Shown here: piece after piece, positions 9,701 to 17,182 of the stretch | Layout of the letters: each line of letters begins with the position of its first letter | How positions within the stretch are numbered: position 1 is the first letter of the stretch | Assembly (NCBI GenBank): GCA_024233005.1 | Contig: JACKQE010000014.1 | Location: 1 to 64,000 of the forward strand | Length of the DNA stretch: 64,000 bases | Direction of reading: 5' to 3' | From: Akkermansiaceae bacterium | Lineage (GTDB): Bacteria > Verrucomicrobiota > Verrucomicrobiia > Verrucomicrobiales > DEV007 | The notes under the pieces: generated by a model | What the model saw: only the letters and a program-made list of their open reading frames with translations | Told to the model about the DNA's origin: nothing | The model's database searches: none | Translations under genes and position numbers: made by a program

Positions 9701-10759
9701 GATGACCGATCCCCCCACGCCGCCGTCGGCGGAGATGCGGGTGCCATCCAGAACCTCGATGTTCCGCCCCAATCCCTGAACCGAACCGCCCGGTTTGTTG
9801 CCGTCTCCATCCGCGTCGACCACCCCGCCGATTTCCAGATCCCCGTCTCCGGCATCCATCAGGATGGAGCCGCCGCTGCCATCCGCATTGCGGGCTTTGA
9901 GTTCCCCGGTGGTGGAGATATTGCCTCCGTTGGATTGCAGAACGATTCTTCCATTGGGCAGGCGGGCCGAACCCGTGGCCCTGATCACCCCCGTGTTGTT
10001 GATGGCGAGCGCGTAGACATTGCCGTGGGCCTTGAGCTCAACATTGGCACCGGTGATGGTGCCGCTGTTGTTGACCCCGGTTTTCCCTCCGGGACCGGCC
10101 CCGAGCACTGAAATTTTGGCGTCTCCCGACTGGTTGACCATAATGTCGCCGCCGGCTCCCAGCGCCACCGTTCCGTCCGGAGCCCCGATGGTGCCTTGGT
10201 TGTCGATGAAGTTGCCCAGAAGCACGACATCCCCGCCCTGCGACGTGATGGTCCCGAAATTGGTCACTCCTGCGCTGGTGGAACCGCGGAAGCGGTCATT
10301 GCCACCGTTGAGGAAGTCGTTGTCGTCGATGTCGAGGGTGGAGAGTGTGAGCATTCCCCCGACATCCACGACACCGCTTGCCCCGACCAATATCCCATTG
10401 GGATTGATGAGCATGATGCCGCCGTTGGCCTTGAGTTGTCCGTAAATCGCCGAGGGATTTCCACTGACGACCCGGTTGAGAGCCACGGAGCTTTTTCCTG
10501 GCTGGAAGAACTGGGTGATTTCACCCTGGCCGATCGAAAAATCCTGCCAATTGATGATGGCCTTGTCCGTGCTTTGGAAAATTTTGAGATGCGCCGGATC
10601 CAGTCCATCGATCTCCACGCCACCATGAGTGACGACGCCCCCGCTGGGGTTGGAGTAAGAAGGAGACATGGGACAGAAGGTGAGGACCGCCACCAGCAGC
10701 GCCGTCAAGCTTTCAAGGCTCCCGGGAAGTTTACGTAAGAGTTGGGTCGGTGTATTCAT
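3779..10759 (-). CDS. Giant secreted TPS-domain (filamentous hemagglutinin-like) protein with IGHGG repeats
   Basis: 2326 residues. A signal peptide (about 1-37) is followed by a haemagglutination-activity/TPS domain with the family motifs GQLKANGGIMLINPNG and VALNRVVSGNPSAIYG, as in TpsA exoproteins exported by a TpsB pore. From about 230 to 620 there are beta-helix-like repeats rich in GG, NVG and ISAEG. From about 925 to 2000 a longer repeat carries IGHGG or variants (IGHLG, IGHRG, IGNGG) about 15 times, each after short strands like GDITVNAGGDI. Ca-binding-like Asp loops (DSDGDGIMDG, DTNGDGKS, DINGDGL) sit near 830 and 1210-1255. A charged Glu/Lys stretch and a Tyr-rich tail close the protein. 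No autotransporter barrel and no TpsB gene are in the window. Likely role is adhesion or surface coating; ligand unknown. Confidence 0.85.
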   Translation of the reverse strand: MNTPTQLLRKLPGSLESLTALLVAVLTFCPMSPSYSNPSGGVVTHGGVEIDGLDPAHLKIFQSTDKAIINWQDFSIGQGEITQFFQPGKSSVALNRVVSGNPSAIYGQLKANGGIMLINPNGILVGASGVVDVGGMLTLSTLDIDDNDFLNGGNDRFRGSTSAGVTNFGTITSQGGDVVLLGNFIDNQGTIGAPDGTVALGAGGDIMVNQSGDAKISVLGAGPGGKTGVNNSGTITGANVELKAHGNVYALAINNTGVIRATGSARLPNGRIVLQSNGGNISTTGELKARNADGSGGSILMDAGDGDLEIGGVVDADGDGNKPGGSVQGLGRNIEVLDGTRISADGGVGGSVILGSEKTQSINVGNGARISAEGSTGAGGQVSLLGGAGSTINVGASTISANGATSGGIVNISGGTVKIDDAARITSDGALGNVTGDGGSIDIKGAQQVIAAGLMSAKSLLGIGGNIKITGRNVAVNVGTKADVSGKTQGGAINVGGSFRGKADPTLMNSDSTMVGGQASFKADASEGNAGNVIIWSDGDTIFRGDISAQATGAVGRGGLIEVSGKSNLQFMGNVTARAVSHQSGTVLFDPGDVSIGNAGSTLPIASLNTILQGGTSVIVATESGNITVENLGENLDTRHAAVQWTNDDASLGLFASGNILIYNHIRTSGAGSINLISGWTGAESDFEPGGVFGGSFLPDGSDNPGGARVFDLNSLALDVEDVWGYYLENGQFGNNGSVFIGDGTLNRYIDVGSRYGNTNVAATNLIMSTYQLDGGETDDVQLGFRDSGQVFVVRNLLAAPRQIDLTDTGGTNVLTDNNPLVGVVGQFEVDSDGDGIMDGVQGINYTGAVDGTYIPYANSYNNSRGGNWWWQRIEAVGSTEATGGLGANRPEMGAGQSATQRADINIALTGALLMNSGGRQGDSVQIGHGGQSTGWGDNRNLRNGNQSGVNSYVYNGGSNDRVSSSIARLAPIYGNINILAGVDPTTVTFNKGLAENNLSGDTTSLGGIVKLEAWQNIRSANNLSNPNPSTSAGSSDAYAQIGHLGSAQFGEVYGNIKVQAGGDIQLLGGAHTRNSASIGHTNNGYAYWNPTTEADAQVRLFQNTGDFDNPNLRNGELFNDGSGGLARGVYPTGYDPIDTAQGAGAWDDDILATIGPVQVKALGGILRKERVGNILVDSYGNTGITLMAGTTPDLRDGQPDGADTNGDGKSYTDINGDGLFQQAVYDDAAGTITGTAFGLISGDLPDRDLNMDGFPDQINGYGSGAGDTGDPTRRVREGNSGADGIGYSTDRRWVQIGHGGSNFGVDRLDGAEDVQLRIDNTNSGTEEVMRAGTAVNRDLTGINFIGNITVNAHNGSVSVTAGNHTYDYAMIGHGGNEASDLETASVAIGDVTVTAAKDITVSGSSVPFTGADNLHSRSQAQIGHGGYQFHLTYLTGDILVDAGGDILVRSGAYREQYAQIGHGGSEAYSSVIGGFYDRTEAFDTYDTGAITSTPILTDVTDTTVSLTYGSETKVYAIDGNTANVTVNAGGDILMTHPQSADRFYANRGGVGAGGSDFGGEFNPGGLSSDRSGYAWTLIGHGGRAIDTIQAFNPAYTRDDMIGNIAVNAGGDITLENNDGLFFWTAIGHRGTDGSERTGGAEYLAAGGTIDVSAGGSVFLNAGFAAANDQNVGDSGFGVPADRNPVAIGHGGTMDLYDFVVLDKDWNGVALATINGIVADSDITVTAGVNVLLQGGNAWRGSSAQIGNGFSSDVGNDRAHANNVATGFSGDIKVYAGNNIELRAGTNPWVATPILGGAVEYTHNAYAVIGNGGALIDTPANGNIMVTAGHDLLMIGMRRPTQIGNDPASTRPDGPVDNIAQIGNFTTEYRNLSGTNDVNDGNHKGDITVVVGNNLTMVGGTTSDPVGQPNHLAYTQIGHGGAGVNGTNDGDITVFVKNDLVTIDGSTGGTDTLNNYVMIGHGDWLRDGSDDRTARISGVGARTGDIQVAVGDNASLFHTLVGHADPLVQAGLTTIAEGNTYFGVGRNYPFHTGTGQLFTINGTVFSSAFYGFGSELRIYIPQREGNLMSTTTRLNESAATYAGVDGGGVSFADGLNTFDATRLATSGDPDEVYLQPDLWWNEDTDFPAFLSTTVGADGFLDLVVAPDVAGPITTVNAPGGEVNLASVADGDFTSATAFYRSSNGVSGVGNYTIYYDAIQPVDLPTDSVVTPVVETPVDLPVEEIISEIVIETPIDFYDYLNPHKWETWDRNSKVVDGSDATLATERELKEGESEAEEEEKAKKKNRYRRHYGNFGVYYLYDINTGTYSSYRLFGEPIGEPVGTVAE

Positions 10760-10874
10760 GACGTTTTCCGGTTGGAGTTCATGTGAGAGGTGACAGAAGG
10801 CCGGAAGATTACTGATTTGGGGATGTTAAGCCGAAAAAATCGGTAACAAAACAAACCAAAATGCATCTGATTAA

Positions 10875-10903
10875 TTTCTAGCCACTTCCACAAGGTTTGT
10901 CAC
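10875..10903 (-). promoter_or_regulatory. Candidate promoter of the adhesin gene
   Basis: On the minus strand: GTGACA (-35), exactly 17 bases, TAGAAA (-10). The expected start near 10868 would give a leader of about 110 bases. The -35 is covered by one arm of the inverted repeat at 10898-10922, as expected for an operator. The match to consensus is moderate. Confidence 0.35.
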
Positions 10904-10922
10904 GACGAAAAAGCTCGTGACA
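10898..10922. promoter_or_regulatory. Inverted repeat TGTCACGA-N9-TCGTGACA, possible operator
   Basis: A perfect 8-base inverted repeat (10898-10905 and 10915-10922) around a 9-base A-rich centre. It overlaps the candidate -35 of the adhesin promoter and lies far from any coding sequence. The symmetry fits a dimeric DNA-binding regulator. A short hairpin in the leader RNA is the alternative. Confidence 0.45.
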
Positions 10923-11523
10923 GATCGCCTAACCTTGGATTGGTAATGCTCAATCGCGCCATCTCCCTAAAACAGGGGGATGCGGGCGGAAAATTATCTG
11001 AGCAAAAAAATTTCACTTTTTTTTCAGGCGCTTTGTTTTCGTCCTACTCCGGATTGGAAAGGGACCAGCAGAAACAGTTAGGGCAATGAGCCGAAAAAAT
11101 TACCTAGGCTGAAGCAAATTGAATAAAACAGATTGCAGAGAGAACAGAACCAACAGGTTGCAGAAATAGCTGAGATCTTCAGCGAGGGAAGTGTGGCCTC
11201 AGGTGCGGGAAAAGGTCAGGGCATCGTCCGGGCTGGTATTCTTACCGCCTCTCATTGGTTAAATCGGTTCAGACTACCTCCACCCGGAAGTTGCTGGAAC
11301 CCTTGTGAGGGGATTTTGGTGTCTACGGTGAAGGTTGGGTTGGTCGTGAGGGGACTAAAACCGAATGCTCGCCATCCCGATTTTTCGAAGGACTGCCTGG
11401 CCGTTAGTAATGCCAGTTAGGAACGGATCGACCGTCTCCTTGACCTGGCCAGGCCTTCGTATTTTTGCCGGATTTTGTGACATTTTTCTTCAAGTATATT
11501 TTCAGGTCACCTTGAAAAAAACA

Positions 11524-11551
11524 TTGTCCTCATGGGGCTCGTGGCTATGAT
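11524..11551 (+). promoter_or_regulatory. Promoter with -10 box 8 bases before the start codon
   Basis: TTGTCC (11524-11529), 16-base spacer, TATGAT (11546-11551, five of six consensus). The ATG of the next gene is at 11560, so transcription should begin within one or two bases of the start codon. There is no room for a Shine-Dalgarno sequence. Confidence 0.6.
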
Positions 11552-11559
11552 CGGGCGCC

Positions 11560-12456
11560 ATGAACGCACCCTTGTTATTGAAGTCCCTGATGGGATCCGC
11601 ATTGTTAGCCAGTTTCTCAGTTAGCGCTTCCTTGGGACAGGAATCCGCTCCTCCGGTTGTTGGAGAAGTGGAAGCGGTCGCCAGTCCTGACCCGGTTTCC
11701 TCGTCCCATGCCGACGGCACCGGGGCGTACCATCAACCGGTCTGGGTCCAGCATCGGCGCTTCTCCACGACTCGCGTCCATATTCAGCGCAACCCCTGGG
11801 AAGCGGCGGTGGAGCAGTGGTGGCGTGGCCGGTTGAAAGACGGGGAGTGGAAGCATCTGTTTCAGGAGGAGCTTGAAATCGGTCTGCCGGGACGCATGCA
11901 GTTCGACCTCTATGAAGACTGGGTGGTTGAGGACGGGAAAGCCTCCCACAAGGATGTCGCGGCGGAGATCCGTTATGGGTTGGCGGACTGGGGTGTCATT
12001 CCCCTGAATCCGGCTCTTTATCTGGAATACAAGTGGGTCGATCCTTCCCACGGAGCGGACGTGATAGAGCCCAAACTGCTTTTGGGCGACAATTTCGGCG
12101 ACTACCAATGGGGCTTGAATTTTGTCTATGAGCGGGAATTGGGGGGTGAAAATACCGAGGAAATTCAGATTACTCAGGGCATTAGCAAAGCGGTGAGTGA
12201 TTCGTGGTCTTTGGGATTGGAAATGAAGTATGTCCATGAAACCGTGGAGGGTTCCCGGGGCAATCCAGAGCACAAGGTTTTGCTCGGTCCCAGTGTCCAA
12301 TGGCGCCCGACGGAGAACACCCACCTTGATGTGGTGGCTCTCGCGGGGCTGACCAAAGATTCCCCCGATATTGAAGGCTACGTCATTTTTGGCATCGATT
12401 TCGGCGGAAGCAGTGGCGGCAATAAAGTGCATGCCCCCGTCTCAGGACGACGCTGA
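11560..12456 (+). CDS. Putative outer-membrane beta-barrel protein
   Basis: 298 residues. It starts with a Sec signal peptide (cleavage near ASLGQ, residue 27), then a linker and a segment of amphipathic strands with alternating aromatic residues (EWKHLFQEELEIGLPG, DYQWGLNFVYERELGG, SWSLGLEMKYVHETVEG, YVIFGIDFGGSSGG). That pattern resembles small transporter-like beta-barrels. No POTRA domain is visible, so it is not the TpsB partner of the neighbouring adhesin. The family is not recognised with certainty. It is followed 87 bases later by a TonB-family gene, which suggests an envelope role. Confidence 0.65.
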   Translation: MNAPLLLKSLMGSALLASFSVSASLGQESAPPVVGEVEAVASPDPVSSSHADGTGAYHQPVWVQHRRFSTTRVHIQRNPWEAAVEQWWRGRLKDGEWKHLFQEELEIGLPGRMQFDLYEDWVVEDGKASHKDVAAEIRYGLADWGVIPLNPALYLEYKWVDPSHGADVIEPKLLLGDNFGDYQWGLNFVYERELGGENTEEIQITQGISKAVSDSWSLGLEMKYVHETVEGSRGNPEHKVLLGPSVQWRPTENTHLDVVALAGLTKDSPDIEGYVIFGIDFGGSSGGNKVHAPVSGRR

Positions 12457-12543
12457 TGAGATGTGTGAAAACGGTTTTGTCGGCCTGGAAAAGGGAGCAT
12501 ATTACCGGGCTGCAACCCTAAGCCGTGGACGCTAGTTTCCGAT

Positions 12544-13428
12544 GTGAGTGAAAAGACCGTCAAGCCCCTTGCCACCCCAAGTCCGATCATCCAATCCACA
12601 AATGGGCGGCGGATTGCGGGAGCGCGTCCCATCATTCCAGAAGCGAACCTGACCGAATATACTCCCAAGGGAAGACCTCATCCTTCCCGGTTGATGGTCT
12701 TCCTGTGGTCGACGCTGCTTCATGGCGTCTTGATCGCGGTCTGTGTGTCTCTGGCCTCGCCGCTCTTCGAGGCCGGAGAAGTCGCAGGCGCGGCCGTGGT
12801 TCCTGAACTGGCGGTTTCTTTTGAAACCCCTCCGGCTGTGCCCAATGAGGACGAGGCGCCGCTCCCCAAGGAAACGCCTCCCGAAGTTTTGCCGAACCCA
12901 GTAAAGCCACTGAGGATGAGTGTGGAAGAACTGGATTTGCCCTCTGACGCCATGCCTCCAGCGGAGAAGGAGATGGTGCTGGTGCTGGTGGATTCTCAGG
13001 ATGCGAGTCAGTTGGTCTCCGAAGCATTCGAACCATCCTATACTCCCAGTCAACCCGCGGCCTCCGCGAAACCTACTGTCAAAAGCGCTCCCGAAAGTCA
13101 GCCCAAGCCGGCACGCCGGGCACCGGCTGCGCAATCTGCCAAGGCCGATGCGAGGACCACTCCGCCACGACCCACGGTGACGAAAAATCCCTACTACCCG
13201 TTGGGCGCAAAAACGGCCGGGCAACACGGCACCGCTTATGTCCGCGTCACGGTCAGCAGTGGAGGACGGGTGCAGGAAGTGCGCATTCACCGCAGCACCG
13301 GGAACAGCAGTCTGGACGCTTCCGCCCTGGCCTGTGTGCGGGGTTGGCGATTCGCTCCGGCGCTGCGGGAAGGGAAGCCGGTCGCGGCCTCGGCTTTGGT
13401 CAAAGTCAGTTTTCGTCTCTCCAACTGA
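12544..13428 (+). CDS. TonB-family energy-transducing protein
   Basis: 294 residues from a GTG start; no ATG is better placed. A cytoplasmic N-terminus of about 45 residues is followed by one membrane helix (LMVFLWSTLLHGVLIAVCV) and a Pro/Glu/Ala-rich periplasmic spacer. The C-terminal TonB domain (about 210-294) contains YYPLGAKTAGQHGTAYVRVTV and ends in GWRFAPALREGKPV...VKVSFRL. TonB proteins couple the proton motive force, through ExbB/ExbD, to outer-membrane receptors. No exbBD genes are in the window. The gene probably shares a transcript with the barrel-like protein upstream. Confidence 0.85.
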   Translation: MSEKTVKPLATPSPIIQSTNGRRIAGARPIIPEANLTEYTPKGRPHPSRLMVFLWSTLLHGVLIAVCVSLASPLFEAGEVAGAAVVPELAVSFETPPAVPNEDEAPLPKETPPEVLPNPVKPLRMSVEELDLPSDAMPPAEKEMVLVLVDSQDASQLVSEAFEPSYTPSQPAASAKPTVKSAPESQPKPARRAPAAQSAKADARTTPPRPTVTKNPYYPLGAKTAGQHGTAYVRVTVSSGGRVQEVRIHRSTGNSSLDASALACVRGWRFAPALREGKPVAASALVKVSFRLSN

Positions 13429-13460
13429 CCTTCCTTCTTCGTTGCCCTGGAGGCGACCTT

Positions 13461-13505
13461 GGGGACAAAATAAAAGCCCGCCTCCGGCTTGGCCGGGTGC
13501 GGGCT
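13461..13505 (-). terminator. Rho-independent terminator of the oxidoreductase gene
   Basis: Stem AGCCCGC (13475-13481) with GCGGGCT (13499-13505), plus inner GC pairing. On the minus strand it is followed by TTTATTTTG. It lies between convergent genes, 36 bases past the minus-strand stop codon. Confidence 0.7.
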
Positions 13506-13541
13506 CGGGTGACCGGAGCCTAGCTCCGGCGCGGGATCAGA

Positions 13542-14894
13542 TCAGGCCCACTGCGTGTCCGGCTCTCCCGGGATCGGCATGGGGTTGGGCTTGTGGGAAC
13601 CGTCCCATTTGATTTCATCGGGGACCAGTTTCTCCGGACTGTTGTTCACGTCCTCCCAGGTGATGCGCTTGCCGGTGTACGTCGCCATGCGGCCCATGAT
13701 GGCAAGCAGGGTCGTGCGGGCCACCCAATCCTCGTCGGCGTGTCTTTCGCCTTTGCGGATGGAGGCAAAAAATTCGTCATGTTCGGTCTGATACATGTTC
13801 CGCGGAGTGCGGGGCTTGCGCCAGTTCCAGGGATTTTTTCCGGTGATGGTGGCCGATTGGGTGCCGTTCAACTCCGCCTGACCCTCGGTGCCGTAAATGA
13901 AGTCCTTGTTCTCCTTGAACGGACCCGCCCCATACTGGTTCCACGTCACGTGGCATCGGATGTTGTTGGCGAATTCATAAGTCACCCCGTAGTGATCGTA
14001 GGTGTTGCCCTCGTAATTGTGGCGCTGCCGTCCCCCGATACCATAGGCGCAGACGGGGAGTTCGTCCTTCATGGCCCACATGATTTTGTCAACGCTGTGC
14101 ACGGCCTGCTCGACAAAGCCGTCACCACTCAGCCAGGTGAAGTTGTACCAGTTGCGGACCTGCCACTCGATGTCGCTCATCCCGGCAGGACGGTCGGACT
14201 CGGGAGCCATCGGCTTCACGGTGTTTGCGAAATAGGTTGCGTGGATGCTTTGGATTTGCCCAATGGCTCCTTCGTGAATCTTGGCGTAGAGCTCGCGGCC
14301 ATTGTCGGAATATCGGTAGCACAGGCCTCCCAGAACCGAAACACCCTTGTCTTTGGCCATTTTGGCGGTTTCCAAGAAGTTTTTGACTCCGGCGACATCG
14401 CTTGCGCAGGGTTTTTCGACGAAGCAATGGAGACCGCGCTCCACGGCTGCCCGAAAATGTTGCGGACGGAATCCCGGAGGCGTTGTCAGGAGGACCACAT
14501 CGACCCCGGAATCCATGACTTTTTCAAAAGCGTCCAGTCCAACAAAAAGCCGATTGGTGAGGTCTGCGGAGAATTTGGCGGCGGCGGCGCGGTCGCCCTG
14601 GGCCAGGGCGCGCATCTGGGTCACGATCTTCTTCTGGTCGATGTCTCCCATGGCCCACAGTTCGACATTGTCATCCGCTTTGAGAGCCTGGGCGGCGGCT
14701 CCGGTGCCGCGACCACCGCAGCCAATCAAGCCCACTTTGAGCTTCTTGTCATTGGGAACTCCGAGAGTGACGGATGGGAACGCCACCGATGCGGCGGCGG
14801 CACCGACCACGACGGCGGCTGAAGTTTTCGCAAAATCGCGGCGGGAGGCGGAGCCAGAGGCGGCTGCGGGGGCGGTTTCGGGGGATGGTTTCAT
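13542..14894 (-). CDS. Tat-exported Gfo/Idh/MocA-family oxidoreductase
   Basis: 450 residues. An NAD(P)-dependent dehydrogenase fold normally acting on sugars or inositols. It starts with a twin-arginine signal (SRRDFAKT, Arg18-Arg19, then an Ala/Val-rich hydrophobic stretch), the Rossmann motif VGLIGCGGRGTGAA at about 54-67 and the catalytic-region EKP motif in FVEKPCASDV. The C-terminal part has the HYGVTYEFANN and WEDVNNSPEKL text seen in the large exported group of this family in Planctomycetes and Verrucomicrobia. Tat export implies periplasmic action with a pre-bound cofactor. The substrate is unknown and no sugar pathway genes are adjacent. Confidence 0.9.
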   Translation of the reverse strand: MKPSPETAPAAASGSASRRDFAKTSAAVVVGAAAASVAFPSVTLGVPNDKKLKVGLIGCGGRGTGAAAQALKADDNVELWAMGDIDQKKIVTQMRALAQGDRAAAAKFSADLTNRLFVGLDAFEKVMDSGVDVVLLTTPPGFRPQHFRAAVERGLHCFVEKPCASDVAGVKNFLETAKMAKDKGVSVLGGLCYRYSDNGRELYAKIHEGAIGQIQSIHATYFANTVKPMAPESDRPAGMSDIEWQVRNWYNFTWLSGDGFVEQAVHSVDKIMWAMKDELPVCAYGIGGRQRHNYEGNTYDHYGVTYEFANNIRCHVTWNQYGAGPFKENKDFIYGTEGQAELNGTQSATITGKNPWNWRKPRTPRNMYQTEHDEFFASIRKGERHADEDWVARTTLLAIMGRMATYTGKRITWEDVNNSPEKLVPDEIKWDGSHKPNPMPIPGEPDTQWA

Positions 14895-15054
14895 AATACT
14901 AGGATGGTTCGGGATCGAAATAATTCCAAACGATCATAGTTGCCGCAATCCGGCTCAAGTCCAGCGGTTTCACCCGGCGGGAATGCGCGACAGCGTCCGG
15001 CAGGGAGGGGCTGCCGACCCGATTTCCGCAAGAATCCCCGACCGGGGTGGTGCA

Positions 15055-16776
15055 TCAGGCGCTGGCTCGGGCGGGCGAGGCTCCGGCGTCCCCGAAGAAC
15101 GTTTCCATCCGACGATAAAGGTTGTCGTAAAACTGTTTTTTCATGGCCTCGAGCAGATCCCGTTTCTCAGGGGAGCGCAGGCTGGTTTCATCCTCCATGT
15201 GCCGGAGGATGGATTCGTGGAAGCTGGTCTCCAGCCCGACCAGATTGTCGAGGAATTCGCGGGCGGCCCGGGTATGGGAAAGACCGTCGACGAAGGCATC
15301 CTCCAGCGGCTTGCTCCTCATGGCGGTGATCAGACTGCCGGAGGACGCCACCTGCTTCATGAGATCGCGATGGTACTGGCGGAAGGCGCGGTGCTCGGAA
15401 TCGAACCGCATCTCATCCCGATCGACGATGAGATCATACGGGCCGGCTTTGCAGAAGAATTTCACCATCAGCGGGATCGTGTCGACGAGCAGGAAGAGCA
15501 GAGTTAGAATGCCGTAGGTGATGAGGGCGAAACGTCCCTTGGCGTCACTGTTTTCAAAGAGGCTGTGAAGGGCCAACGTTTGGGTCAAAAGATCACGGCG
15601 GGGTTCGTCGTTGATGTCGTCAATCCGCTGCTGCTCTGCTTTCCCCGCGGCCTCCAATTCGCCTTGGACGGCTTTCAGCGAGGCCAGAAGGGTGTCGATC
15701 TGGCCATGGATGGTGCTCCGGATCTGGTTTTGCTGCTCGACAAATTGCGAGGCCTGATCCTGCTGAATTTTTTCCCGGAGCGATTCCACCCGCGCCAATT
15801 CCTGACGGGCCACGGCGGCATCATCGGCGAGTTTCAGCTGGAAGGCTTCCGTGGCTCGGGCTTCTGCTTCACGGATTTCTGTCAGCAGTCCCGCTTTTTC
15901 GTTGGTGAGGTGTTCGAGGAGTCCCCCAAGCCGTTTGGCTTCCTCTCGGCGCCAAGCCAGTTGGTCCTTTTGGATGGATTCGGCCCGGGGTCCCAAGCCG
16001 CGGAATCCGGAACGTTGCCCGTTGACTTCACGTTCAAATTCTGCCTGCCAAAAGGCAAGGTCAGTTTGGAGTTTGGTGTACTGCTCTGACAGGGTTCCAG
16101 TTTCTTTGGCGAGCGCTTCCTGCCGGGGCAGGAGTGGTGCCGTGGCTTCTTTGATGGACTGATCCAACTGGGTCTGCTGCTCCGGGCTCAGTCCTTCAAT
16201 CCCGGTCTTCTTGTCTCCTTGTTTTTGACCCGGTATCAGGAATTCGGCCTGAAAGCTGCCGTTCCACTGCGCACGCTGCTTGTCGACATCGCCCTGGATG
16301 GCTGCGATCTGGGCACGGATGGTATCCTTGTGTGTTTCCGATTCTTCGCGGACGGTGACAATGTCGGCTTGCCGGTCGCGTTCCACGATGGTGCTGATGG
16401 TGTCGCGAAAGAGGAGGAGGACCATGGGGTGGGCGATGGTCATGCCCATCAGAAGCGCGACCACAAAACGCAGAGAAAACTGGCCCATTTTCCGGAACGC
16501 CCCCACGTGAGCCCTGTAGCTGGCAAGCAAGGCCCGGTCGATCGTGAGAATGATGAAGGCCCAGACCAACGCCACCGGAAAGATGATCCAATAGCTGTCA
16601 GTCAGGGTACTCAGGGCATAGGAGCAGGCGAGAAAGGCGAAGGCACTGGGGACGAGGACCGTGGCCCCAAAGGCGGCATGCTTGCGCTGCTCCCAGTCCG
16701 GACAGGTTTGCAGGGCTTCGCTGCTGGAACCCGAAAGCCAAAATAGGAATTGAGTGAAGGTGCTGGGTGTTTTCAT
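15055..16776 (-). CDS. DUF4407 integral membrane protein with long coiled coil
   Basis: 573 residues from the ATG at 16776, which directly precedes FTQFLFWLSGSSSEAL, the usual DUF4407 opening. Paired membrane helices lie at about 35-90 (FGATVLVPSAFAFLACSYAL and IIFPVALVWAFIILTIDRAL), a third at about 105-125, and a fourth near 420 (FALITYGILTLLFLLVDTIP). Between them is a long Glu/Gln/Lys-rich coiled coil (about 150-390), probably periplasmic. The C-terminal 140 residues are soluble and charged. Function is unknown for the family. It is separated from the neighbouring minus-strand gene by 160 bases, and no SD is visible. Confidence 0.85.
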   Translation of the reverse strand: MKTPSTFTQFLFWLSGSSSEALQTCPDWEQRKHAAFGATVLVPSAFAFLACSYALSTLTDSYWIIFPVALVWAFIILTIDRALLASYRAHVGAFRKMGQFSLRFVVALLMGMTIAHPMVLLLFRDTISTIVERDRQADIVTVREESETHKDTIRAQIAAIQGDVDKQRAQWNGSFQAEFLIPGQKQGDKKTGIEGLSPEQQTQLDQSIKEATAPLLPRQEALAKETGTLSEQYTKLQTDLAFWQAEFEREVNGQRSGFRGLGPRAESIQKDQLAWRREEAKRLGGLLEHLTNEKAGLLTEIREAEARATEAFQLKLADDAAVARQELARVESLREKIQQDQASQFVEQQNQIRSTIHGQIDTLLASLKAVQGELEAAGKAEQQRIDDINDEPRRDLLTQTLALHSLFENSDAKGRFALITYGILTLLFLLVDTIPLMVKFFCKAGPYDLIVDRDEMRFDSEHRAFRQYHRDLMKQVASSGSLITAMRSKPLEDAFVDGLSHTRAAREFLDNLVGLETSFHESILRHMEDETSLRSPEKRDLLEAMKKQFYDNLYRRMETFFGDAGASPARASA

Positions 16777-17182
16777 GCTTGGCAGTGGTGGAACGAGGTG
16801 GGTGGATGGAACGGGTTCCGTCTCTTCCCAAGTCCCTAACAATTGAAGACACTCAGACCAAGGAAAGGATGCGGACTGAATACTATCTGTGGAGAAAGGA
16901 AGTGATCTGTCAAGCCTGACTTTTAAGAAAAATTGGCTATTTCATATAGTTTATAACTCTCCTCTGTCCACTTCTTATTTTTGAAACAAATGATCTTCCG
17001 AGTAAGGCAACCACTATATATGGTGGTTTTCAGGCGATTTAAGCCACTTTATCTTGTTGAAAGTGAGAAAATGGTTTGCGGTGGTTCGCAGATGTGAGTA
17101 ATTCATTCTTGCTGGATATCGAAATTTGTGTTTTCTGATGATTGTCGCTTGGGTGGCTTCCCGGCCTTTTTGATTTGCTGTC
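16777..17182. other. AT-rich intergenic region between DUF4407 gene and smc
   Basis: About 400 bases between divergent genes, markedly AT-rich from 16910 to 17130. A perfect -35 (TTGACA on the minus strand, 16909-16914) faces the DUF4407 gene but lacks a good -10 at 16-18 bases. On the plus strand TATAGT near 16942 and TATATA near 17015 could be -10 boxes for smc. No open frame of note, and no hairpin terminator seen. Confidence 0.4.

Larger units (their letters stand above)
10760..11559. other. Non-coding regulatory region between the adhesin and the outer-membrane-like gene
   Basis: 800 bases with no convincing gene, AT-richer than its surroundings, between divergently transcribed genes. 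It holds an 8-base inverted repeat and candidate promoter for the adhesin (10875-10922), a candidate promoter for the right-hand gene (11524-11551), and two copies of GCCGAAAAAAT about 260 bases apart (near 10830 and 11091). A 95-codon frame at 11133-11420 lacks any family resemblance, and I do not call it. Confidence 0.6.

Noticed and set aside
11133..11420. 95-codon frame in the adhesin intergenic region
   Set aside because: No family resemblance, no signal peptide, no SD and no promoter close to its start. Kept as non-coding.
11560..12456. TpsB partner of the adhesin
   Set aside because: The protein is too short (298 residues) and lacks POTRA-like repeats and the FhaC barrel signature.
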